Source: Thalassiosira profunda | Lineage: Eukaryota; Bacillariophyta; Thalassiosirophyceae; Thalassiosirales; Thalassiosiraceae | Assembly: GCA_036939355.1 (NCBI GenBank) | Contig: JALLAP010001831.1 | Span: 1 to 15,014 of the forward strand | Length of the DNA stretch: 15,014 bases | Direction of reading: 5' to 3' | Made by a program: the position numbers and the translations under genes | Shown here: piece by piece, positions 9,003 to 15,014 of the stretch | How positions within the stretch are numbered: the stretch's first letter is position 1 | Layout of the letters: every line of letters begins with the position of its first letter | The notes under the pieces: generated by a model | What the model saw: only the letters and a program-made list of their open reading frames with translations | The model's database searches: none | Told to the model about the DNA's origin: nothing

Positions 9003-9020
9003 TTAAAGCTAGCGGTAAAA

Positions 9021-9087
9021 GTACCAACATTTTTGTTGGTACCGGCGGGTACGATACCAACAAAAGTACCAACAAAATGGACCAACA
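9021..9087. repeat. Hairpin plus ACCAACA repeat cluster upstream of the P450 gene
   Basis: GTACCAACA (9021-9029) and TGTTGGTAC (9034-9042) form a perfect 9-bp stem with a TTTT loop. The same motif recurs directly at 9054-9062 (ATACCAACA), 9066-9074 (GTACCAACA) and 9079-9087 (GGACCAACA). The cluster lies 69-135 bp upstream of the P450 ATG, right beside the end of the TTAA-flanked element. It could be a regulatory site array for the P450 or a remnant of another repeat. Confidence 0.7.
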
Positions 9088-9155
9088 TTTATCTTTTCCC
9101 CTGATTTTTTCCCCGCCAACCCAACAACTTGCCACAAGCCAGCACAAGCAACAGC

Positions 9156-10661
9156 ATGCCAGTAGCTCCGCCTAACCGCTTTCCCACCCTCCTCGAGCGC
9201 CTCGACGCGGCCCGGTGGCGGCTGCCCCATTCGCCCGTCCTAAACTCGCCGCGGGGCGGGCCGGCCTTCGTCCTCGACCCGGCCCTCGCCCGCTCCATCC
9301 TCGACGAGCACGAGTTGTGCTCGCCGAGCGACGTTGCGGATGATGTGATCAGTGATCAATTGGCGAATTTGGAGAAGCCGACCAAGCCGACGAGGCTGCT
9401 CCATCACGCGCTGACGAACGCCAACGGCGACGTGTGGGAGAGGCAGAGGCGTTGCGTCGGACGGGCCTTCGCGGTGGACAGGGCGACAAGGGCGGAGGCG
9501 TATGCGGGGTTCGCTGTCGACGCAGCGATGGGGCTGATCAATGAGGCCTCCGACCGCAGCTGCAAGAAGCGCCGCCCGTTCTCGCTCATCGACAAGTGGA
9601 TGGGAAGAAACAGAGGCGGGGGAAGAATGGACGTGCGCATCTTTGCGAGGGATGTGGCAATACAAACTTTGACGAGAATAGTATTGGGGGAACGCCACAG
9701 TGGAAATGCAACAATAATCGATGCGCTGCACGGGATGGTGAAAGACACGCTGGAGCCGCGGCGGGACGAGGAAAGTTCCCGGGAGAGCGAGTCGATCGTG
9801 CAACAGTTGGATATTGCCGTGAGGGAGGCGATTGAAGAAATTGCAAAGAAAGAGACCGGTTCAGAAGATGAACAACATCAATGTCCCTGCCTCGCAGAAC
9901 GGCTGCTCCTGCACGAGCAGTCTCGAGATGGTACCACAGAACATCACCTCACGCGGGACGAGGTGGTGGGGAATGCCCACTCGGCCCTCCTCGCGGGCAT
10001 ACAAACAATCAGCACGACGCTAGCCGGCGCACTGCTCCGTTTGGCCGAGAGACCCAATCTCCAAATTGAGCTCAGGGAAGGATCTCTATCGGGGAAGGAG
10101 GTAGCACATGAAGCTCTGAGGATATTGCCACCGGTCGCAGGGCTCCCTCGGGTGCCGAAGATGTGCGATTTGCAAATAACGAGGCAGGGCGAGCAGGGCG
10201 CCGGGAGGTCCTGCACGGTCCGAAAAGGCAACGTGCTGGTCATTGATGTGCTGGCCTTTGCGCACGCCCAGGAATCGCCGATGGAGGAGAGGAGTGCCCC
10301 GACGAGTGCCAACACCGCAATTCAGGACTTTCCAACCCTGCAATTCGAGCCTCGATCGAAACGAAGGACGGAAGCGCAGCCGTTCGGAATCGGGCGTCGA
10401 CGGTGTCCGGCGGGAATCCTCTCGGTCGAGTGCATCGGCGCCGTATTGGAGGCCATTGCCTCGACGGGGCATTCGTGGTCGTTGTGCAACTCCCGAGACT
10501 GCGTGGCCGGCCAACATAGCAGGGGCGGGTGGTACGAAACCATTTGCTACAGGCCCACGCTGACGTTTGGTGCTCCGCTGATGATACGAATGAAGCGGCT
10601 GTCAGACTCGGCAGAGAATGCCCATGATAGTGCACAACACATTCATTCTAACACATCCTAA
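9156..10661 (+). CDS. Cytochrome P450 monooxygenase, soluble type
   Basis: This single-exon gene encodes 501 residues, a normal P450 length. The landmarks are in order: helix C WxxxR (W94-R98), helix I AGIQT (280-284), helix K ExxR (E319-A-L-R322, in HEALRILPPV), the PERF-like FEPRS, and the haem-binding loop FGIGRRRCPAG with ligand Cys417. It should bind haem through that Cys and activate oxygen to hydroxylate a small organic substrate that I cannot predict. The N-terminus (MPVAPPNRFPTLLER) has no hydrophobic anchor, unlike most eukaryotic microsomal P450s. The ATG at 9156 is the first in frame after a stop at 9102, unless an upstream exon exists. Gln283 replaces the usual acidic residue before the helix I Thr, and Ala419 sits where the classic FxxGxRxCxG has Gly. 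It converges on the EF-hand gene 119 bp away; no partner reductase is in the window. Confidence 0.92.
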   Translation: MPVAPPNRFPTLLERLDAARWRLPHSPVLNSPRGGPAFVLDPALARSILDEHELCSPSDVADDVISDQLANLEKPTKPTRLLHHALTNANGDVWERQRRCVGRAFAVDRATRAEAYAGFAVDAAMGLINEASDRSCKKRRPFSLIDKWMGRNRGGGRMDVRIFARDVAIQTLTRIVLGERHSGNATIIDALHGMVKDTLEPRRDEESSRESESIVQQLDIAVREAIEEIAKKETGSEDEQHQCPCLAERLLLHEQSRDGTTEHHLTRDEVVGNAHSALLAGIQTISTTLAGALLRLAERPNLQIELREGSLSGKEVAHEALRILPPVAGLPRVPKMCDLQITRQGEQGAGRSCTVRKGNVLVIDVLAFAHAQESPMEERSAPTSANTAIQDFPTLQFEPRSKRRTEAQPFGIGRRRCPAGILSVECIGAVLEAIASTGHSWSLCNSRDCVAGQHSRGGWYETICYRPTLTFGAPLMIRMKRLSDSAENAHDSAQHIHSNTS

Positions 10662-10780
10662 TTCGGCAACATCACATGATGTGGACTGACATCACATTCC
10701 CAAACCCAATCACGGTATCCTCTCTCTACCTCGAACAAACACCTGTATGTCATGTGCACGTTCCCCTTGAGATGTCCGCA
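10662..10780. other. Short spacer between convergent genes
   Basis: This 119-bp spacer holds the 3' ends of the P450 and EF-hand genes. I see no clear signal in it. Confidence 0.6.
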
Positions 10781-11653
10781 TCACCACTGGCCGGGCGTGC
10801 ACCCCTCCCCGTCGTCCCGCACGCTCGACCGCTCCACCTCCCCGTCGTCCGCCAATTCCACCCCCGTCGCCTCCCCCAGCCACCGATAGAACTCTTCCTC
10901 GTCCAGTTCGTGATCGTCCCCCAGCGCCGCCAGCTCGTTCAATTTGCCCTGGGCCACGCCCTTGTTCCCGATGGACTCCATGAAGTACGATATCTCCTTG
11001 GAGGAGATGGTGCTGCTTCGATTGAGATCGATCATCTTGAAAAGGTCCGAAGCCCCCCGGCCGGTGGCGAGGAAGTGCTCCCAGATCGTTCGCTGGAGGC
11101 CGTGGCGGGCGTCCACCATCTTCTTCTTCGGGGCGGCACTGCTGCCGCCCTTGGCCGATTCATCGTCCGAGTCCGACGAGGAGCTGCTCTCCTCCCCCTT
11201 CGTTGCATCGGTCGCCACATTGATGCCCCGCTTGACATCGGTGGCCAAACGCAGCCACCGCCTGAATTCGTCGCGGTCCATCTCGTGATCCCCTCCGAGC
11301 TCCTGCAATAAGGCGAACTTGCTTTCGGCCACGCCCTCCTTGTGCACCGAGTCGAGAAAATAGTTGATCTCCTCGACGGTGATGGTGCCGCTCTTGTTGA
11401 GGTCGAGCTCGGCGAAGAGGGAGGAATCCGACAAGTTGCCGGAGAGGTAGGACGACCACGCCGAGCGCTGGGCCGAGCGGCGGACGTCGACGATCTTCTT
11501 GGCGAAGTGGCGTCGGGATTGCTGGCCGATGGTGCATGCTGTTGCAGCGATCGGCGGGCGATGGACCAACGCGGACCGGCCGGCCGCTCCGCCCCAGCAT
11601 GGGGCCGACGAGGCGAGGATTCGGGCGGAGCGGGCGAGGTGGGAGAGCATCAT
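10781..11653 (-). CDS. EF-hand calcium-binding protein with internal duplication, probably mitochondrial
   Basis: The gene encodes 290 residues in one exon. Two canonical calcium loops are visible, D84-E95 (DLNKSGTITVEE) and D209-E220 (DLNRSSTISSKE). Each is followed about 25-30 residues later by a degenerate partner with a shortened loop (GGDHEMDRDEF and GDDHELDEEEF), so there are two EF-hand pairs. The pairs lie in two similar blocks (about 57-140 and 185-270) that share the frame 'W...L...LF...DLN.S.TI...EI.YF..S...GVA..K...L..LG.DHE.D..EF.RWL..AT', pointing to a tandem duplication. An acidic Ser/Asp linker separates them. The first 55 or so residues are rich in Arg, Ser and Ala with almost no acids (MMLSHLARSARILASS...QSRRHFAKK), typical of a mitochondrial or organellar transit peptide. 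It probably acts as a calcium sensor; no catalytic domain is seen. Confidence 0.88.
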   Translation of the reverse strand: MMLSHLARSARILASSAPCWGGAAGRSALVHRPPIAATACTIGQQSRRHFAKKIVDVRRSAQRSAWSSYLSGNLSDSSLFAELDLNKSGTITVEEINYFLDSVHKEGVAESKFALLQELGGDHEMDRDEFRRWLRLATDVKRGINVATDATKGEESSSSSDSDDESAKGGSSAAPKKKMVDARHGLQRTIWEHFLATGRGASDLFKMIDLNRSSTISSKEISYFMESIGNKGVAQGKLNELAALGDDHELDEEEFYRWLGEATGVELADDGEVERSSVRDDGEGCTPGQW

Positions 11654-11743
11654 CGTCGCATCGGATGCGCGCTCGGATTGTGCCGGCGGGCAAGGAAGCC
11701 CAAATCAGGAGGGGCGGCCCGGTAGTGATTCCTACGTAGACAC

Positions 11744-12033
11744 CCCCAGGTATCAAGGTTAGCCGCCGTTTTATTTCTAGCTGATACCCCGGTATCTCGC
11801 TTTGTTAGCATATCAAGCGCCGCGGTTTTGTTTCTAGCTGATACCCCGGTATCGAAACGCCGGCGAGACGCACCCAGATCAGGAGTCGATCGAGTCGCGT
11901 CCGTGACTCAAGACGCTACTAGCTTCGTTCGTAGACGAGGGTACCGTACCCCTGCTTAGTACCAGGGCTACGCATATCCACGTAGGAATTCAAGTTTCGC
12001 CGCCGCCGTTTTTTTCTGGCTTGATACCTGGGG
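11744..12033. repeat. Inverted repeats enclosing a 290-bp segment
   Basis: CCCCAGGTATCAAG at 11744-11757 is the exact complement of 12020-12033 (14 bp). A second inverted pair uses ATTCCTACGT: 11728-11737 against the complement at about 11981-11990. The enclosed segment includes the 29-bp direct repeats. This could be a small non-autonomous element (MITE-like), a nested set of remnants, or part of the 5' region of the downstream retrotransposon. Confidence 0.6.
11768..11853 (+). repeat. Direct repeat pair of 29 bp, 57 bp apart
   Basis: 11768-11796 and 11825-11853 match at 28 of 29 positions. Both contain TTTCTAGCTGATACC followed by CCGGTATC, so each copy includes a GATACC/GGTATC inverted pair with a 2-bp spacer. 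A diverged third relative lies at about 11999-12031 (TTTTTTCTGGCTTGATACC). Confidence 0.85.
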
Positions 12034-12062
12034 CAGCCGCGTTCACGACGTGCTCGTCGACC

Positions 12063-12458
12063 ATGAGACAAACCGGCAATAGCAGCGCACCAAACTTTAT
12101 GCCGCTCACGGACCAAATGGCTGTCACCCCCTTAAGCTCTCTCCCTGCATGGCACTGGTCTTTTTCGGCGTTGCGGGCACTCCGCTGTGTCCTCCACGGC
12201 TTTAAGCCTGGGGGTGCACGACAGCTCGCTCGCGGCCGTGATGCTCCGAGCTCTCGTCAGCCCATCTTCTGGCCCCTATCCTTCCACCCGACGAGCACGG
12301 CAGGTGACGAGGACCGCCCGCCCTGGGCTGTCATGACGAGCCTTCGACCCGCGTCGCTGGCGGTCATCGGAGGCGGAGGGGAGAAGATAGAGGTATGTGT
12401 GTCAATCCCACATCAAGCGAGCACATTTTGCGTCCCCCGTCAGCATCTTGCACGATGA
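12063..12458 (+). CDS. Weak reading frame upstream of the retrotransposon ORF; possible ORF1 remnant
   Basis: This frame encodes 131 residues from the ATG at 12063. Its composition is unremarkable (Pro, Ser, Ala, Arg), with no CCHC knuckle, RRM or coiled coil of a typical LINE ORF1. Its TGA stop overlaps an internal ATG of the endonuclease-RT frame as ATGA (12455-12458), the arrangement used for coupled translation in some non-LTR elements. A longer in-frame ATG at 12395 for the downstream frame weakens that reading. It may not be translated. Confidence 0.2.
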   Translation: MRQTGNSSAPNFMPLTDQMAVTPLSSLPAWHWSFSALRALRCVLHGFKPGGARQLARGRDAPSSRQPIFWPLSFHPTSTAGDEDRPPWAVMTSLRPASLAVIGGGGEKIEVCVSIPHQASTFCVPRQHLAR

Positions 12459-15014
12459 CGGACGCTCCCAACAGGGCCCGCACGAGATCGCGGGGGCAGA
12501 TCAGTGTCCTCCAGTTCAACTGCGGCTCTCTCCCAGCAAATCTCCACGAAATCAGGTCAAGATTGGTGCAACAACAGCCCGATTTGGTCCTTATTCAGGA
12601 GACGCACCTCACAACCGAGCGTGTCGTCAAGATAGATGGATATTCGGTGGTGCGGTTCGACCGCATCACTCCCCGGCGCACGGGAACGGCGTGTCGGGGC
12701 GGGGGAGTAGCAATTTTGATCTCCTCGGCCTACCGGAACTGGTCGTGGGAGGAGCTTCCCCGCATCTCGACCCCTCGGGACACTACCACGGAAATGGTAC
12801 GTGTCCGTCTCCATTTGGAATTCGAGGGAAAGCACTTTGCTATCGATTTGCTCAACATTTACATTCCCCCAATCGGCACCAGAGCGGGGGATGATCGACA
12901 GCAAAACTTCCGTGCCGCCAACTCCTTCCTACCAGCCTACAACGACTATGTTGCAAGCAACTCAACTGGACTGCTGATTGCCGGCGATGTCAATGCACAT
13001 GCATGGGAATGGGATGCAGGGGCAGATGGACGGGAACAGCGGGGGAATGATATCATGGATTTTATGGATGAAAAGAGCTTCATCTGCTGCAACGACTCCT
13101 GCCCTACCTATCGATCTACTGGGCACAGCAGAGCTCGCGGAGGGAGGCGGCGACCCACCGCTCCCGATATCACATTCTTCCACTCCGACCACGGCCTCAC
13201 TGTCAGAAATTGGGAACACCAAAACCCAATTGGAAAGAGCCGACACGATGTACTTGCCTATCGGCTCAATCTACTTGACTGCACCAATCCACTCCGCCAG
13301 CGATATACCAAAGACATCCGCCGCACTACAATCAGCTGGAGCAAAGTTAATTGGGATCAATTCCGCGAATCATCCACTCGATACCTCAACGAGTACTTGG
13401 CGATGCATCAATATCCCACGAGCGAAGCGCAGCAAGTCTTTTACAACGCGAAAGCAATACAATCTGCATTCCACCGCGCTGCGAAAGAACTGCCTCGTGG
13501 GTGCCGCCCTGATCCCATCTGCTGGTGCACCAGCGAGCTAGAAGAGTTACTTGCAGCTCGCAACGAAGCTTGGGCAATGGCGTCGAGCACAGACAATGAG
13601 TGTGATTGGGAGCACTTCTGCAACACTGCCAGTGAATTTGCAGACGCGCTGCGGAGGGAGAAGACGCAAGCTTGGGAGACTTTCGCTGCCACTCTGTCCT
13701 ACAATACAGAGCCGACTAAGGTGATGAAAGTCATTCAAGCTATCAATCGCGAATCCAAATATACCTCACCCAATCTAACTCTCAAATCACCCACTGGCAA
13801 ACCAATCACCACAGATAGAGGCAAAGCTGAGCTCTTTCGCAAGCATTTTGCTAACGTTTGCAAGCGCCCACCAGCGCCCAAAGGAAGAGCTGCTCGAGCT
13901 GAGCGTCGTCAATTGAAAGGCAAAGTCCGTCGCTATGTCAGGCGTATGGACTTTGCTACTGCTTCTATGCCTTACGCCTACGACGAGCTTGACGTTGCAG
14001 CTCGCTACCTCCATCGAAGGAAAGCGTGCGGCGAGGACGAAATCTACAACGAATTCTTGATCGAATGCGACGACGTCCTCAAGCATCGCATCCTACTTCT
14101 CATCAACCTGATCTGGAGGACTGGCGTCTTCCCAACTTCTTTCCATCACGCCATCACTTGTCCAGTCTTCAAAGGATCACCCAAACCACCCGAGATTCCA
14201 TCCAACTATCGACCCGTCGCGCTTACCTCTTGCCTGTGCAAACTTGCTGAACGATTAGTCATCAACAGACTGATCCACTTCATCGAATCATGTGGTATGT
14301 TTAGTCATTGCCAGTCTGCTTATCGCACTGCTCGAAGCACCCTTGATCCGCTTGCTCGCCTTGTTGCTGACGTCAACAATGGATTTAACCAAAACCCAAC
14401 GCACCGAACGATAGCTGTACAGCTTGACTTGACGTCGGCATTCAATCGAGTGGATCACTTGGGCTTGCTCGCCATAATGGACGACCTTGGCATTCCTCCT
14501 TGCTTTGGCAAGTTTTACCGAGGCTTCCTGACCGACCGGCGCTTCCGCGTGCGATACAACAACACACTCAGCAGATCGGCGCGAGAGAGCTGTGGAGATC
14601 CGCAGGGCGCAGTATCTTCGCCCTGGTTGTTTTTGATCTATGAGGAGGCAATGCTGCGAGAGATTGAGCCCGAAGCAAATCGCCGAGACGTCAACGTGGG
14701 AATGTTCGCTGACGACTTGACACTTTGGGCAACTGGGCGCCTCCTTCCTCCACTCAACAACAACCTGACTCAGCTCATCACAGCAACCTCGCAATGGAAC
14801 GATCGCCACAATATGAAGTTCAGCAATAAACCAGGCAAGTGCAAAGCGATTCTTTTTTCGAACTACACGCGAGAGGAACAAGTGCCTGCTGTGCTCCTCA
14901 ATGGCAGGCCTCTTGAAGCTGTGACGAAGACCACGCTGTTGGGCGTTGTTTTAGACCAGCACATGACAATGAAAGCGCATTTTGAGAAGCTGCACAAGGA
15001 AGGCAAGCGAAGGA
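12395..15014 (+). CDS. Non-LTR (LINE-type) retrotransposon polyprotein: APE-like endonuclease and reverse transcriptase, 3' truncated by the window
   Basis: The frame stays open for 873 codons from the ATG at 12395 to the window edge; a second in-frame ATG is at 12455. N-terminal endonuclease: VLQFNCGSL (N42), LIQETHL (E69), GDVNAHAWEW (D198, N200), APDITFF, and KSRHDVL (H284), an APE/exonuclease III-like fold that nicks target DNA to prime reverse transcription. Reverse transcriptase (about 525-800): RKACGEDEI, NYRPVALTS, LDLTSAFNRV with D678, GDPQGAVSSPWLF, FADDL with D773-D774, then TTLLGVVLD. All catalytic Asp are present and there is no stop or frameshift, so the copy looks young. The usual Asp before the last endonuclease His (SDH) is Arg here (SRH). 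Clade is uncertain (I/Jockey-like group is my guess); any RNase H, C-terminal zinc knuckle or poly(A) tail lies beyond the window. Confidence 0.95.
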   Translation, partial: MCVNPTSSEHILRPPSASCTMTDAPNRARTRSRGQISVLQFNCGSLPANLHEIRSRLVQQQPDLVLIQETHLTTERVVKIDGYSVVRFDRITPRRTGTACRGGGVAILISSAYRNWSWEELPRISTPRDTTTEMVRVRLHLEFEGKHFAIDLLNIYIPPIGTRAGDDRQQNFRAANSFLPAYNDYVASNSTGLLIAGDVNAHAWEWDAGADGREQRGNDIMDFMDEKSFICCNDSCPTYRSTGHSRARGGRRRPTAPDITFFHSDHGLTVRNWEHQNPIGKSRHDVLAYRLNLLDCTNPLRQRYTKDIRRTTISWSKVNWDQFRESSTRYLNEYLAMHQYPTSEAQQVFYNAKAIQSAFHRAAKELPRGCRPDPICWCTSELEELLAARNEAWAMASSTDNECDWEHFCNTASEFADALRREKTQAWETFAATLSYNTEPTKVMKVIQAINRESKYTSPNLTLKSPTGKPITTDRGKAELFRKHFANVCKRPPAPKGRAARAERRQLKGKVRRYVRRMDFATASMPYAYDELDVAARYLHRRKACGEDEIYNEFLIECDDVLKHRILLLINLIWRTGVFPTSFHHAITCPVFKGSPKPPEIPSNYRPVALTSCLCKLAERLVINRLIHFIESCGMFSHCQSAYRTARSTLDPLARLVADVNNGFNQNPTHRTIAVQLDLTSAFNRVDHLGLLAIMDDLGIPPCFGKFYRGFLTDRRFRVRYNNTLSRSARESCGDPQGAVSSPWLFLIYEEAMLREIEPEANRRDVNVGMFADDLTLWATGRLLPPLNNNLTQLITATSQWNDRHNMKFSNKPGKCKAILFSNYTREEQVPAVLLNGRPLEAVTKTTLLGVVLDQHMTMKAHFEKLHKEGKRR

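Larger units (their letters stand above)
6862..9006. mobile_element. Putative non-autonomous piggyBac-type element (TTAA-flanked, inverted ends)
   Basis: TTAA at 6862-6865 and at 9003-9006 flank a 2,137-bp segment. Its ends are perfect 19-bp inverted repeats, CCCGTTATTTACGAGGCCA at 6866-6884 and the complement at 8984-9002. A looser resemblance continues inwards, where both ends have a second GCCA/TGGC copy followed by a T-run (plus-strand T-run at 6895-6905, A-run at 8961-8969). piggyBac elements insert at TTAA, duplicate it, and typically have ends starting CCC, so the format fits. I recognise no piggyBac transposase or other protein inside: reading frames are short and broken on both strands. 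A possible small spliced gene on the minus strand (ATG at 8958, GTAAGT donor near 8857) cannot be carried to a sensible second exon. Family assignment is inference from the ends alone. Confidence 0.5.
11654..12394. other. Intergenic or retrotransposon 5' region with nested short repeats
   Basis: This stretch lies between the start of the EF-hand gene and the retrotransposon frame. Apart from the repeats listed separately it holds a near-palindrome GGGTACCGTACCC (11939-11951) and a weak reading frame from ATG 12063. It must contain the EF-hand promoter and probably the 5' end of the retrotransposon, but I cannot place that boundary. Confidence 0.5.

Noticed and set aside
8359..9147. Long minus-strand frame at the right end of the TTAA element
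   Set aside because: It runs across the inverted repeat and TTAA boundary, starts from a non-ATG codon, and has no recognisable domain. A shorter version from ATG 8958 is equally featureless.
11838..11858. Hammerhead-ribozyme-like CTGAT...GAAAC
   Set aside because: The core needs CTGATGA; here the bases after CTGAT are ACC, and the sister repeat copy lacks GAAA altogether. It is probably a chance match.

Overview
The window looks like nuclear DNA of a GC-rich single-celled eukaryote, perhaps an alga or another protist; I cannot name the lineage. The grounds are a typical short spliceosomal intron (GTAAGA...TTTAG), single-exon genes with no operon layout, a cytochrome P450, an EF-hand protein with a mitochondrial-type leader, and three kinds of eukaryotic mobile DNA.

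Region 1 (66-6822) is the most striking part. Two 40-bp inverted repeats, 39/40 identical and each built of three 11-bp units, enclose two convergent genes. The minus-strand gene (6627 to 2421, one 76-nt intron) is a Mutator-like (MULE) transposase with a Pro/Ala/Glu-rich N-terminus, a PDZ-like domain, a FAR1/WRKY-GCM1-like zinc domain, a D-D-E core, a SWIM finger and a zinc knuckle. The plus-strand gene (678-2105) encodes a protein whose C-terminal part has the HxD...H...R arrangement of Fe(II)/2-oxoglutarate dioxygenases, and I read it as TET/JBP-like. If so, this is a MULE-class DNA transposon carrying its own candidate DNA-base-modifying dioxygenase. TET/JBP genes are known to travel with KDZ (Kyakuja-Dileera-Zisupton) transposons; pairing with a PDZ-containing MULE transposase seems new to me.

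Region 2 (6862-9006) is a roughly 2.1-kb segment with no convincing gene, bounded by TTAA on both sides and by perfect 19-bp terminal inverted repeats starting CCC. That is the format of a piggyBac-type element, here apparently non-autonomous.

Region 3 (9007-11653) holds what look like ordinary host genes: a soluble-type cytochrome P450 (9156-10661, plus) and a convergent, internally duplicated EF-hand protein (11653-10781, minus). A hairpin and a cluster of ACCAACA repeats precede the P450.

Region 4 (11654-12394) is non-coding or weakly coding and carries a nest of short direct and inverted repeats. Region 5 (12395 to the window end) is an intact open reading frame of a non-LTR (LINE-type) retrotransposon, with an APE-like endonuclease followed by reverse transcriptase, cut off by the window edge.
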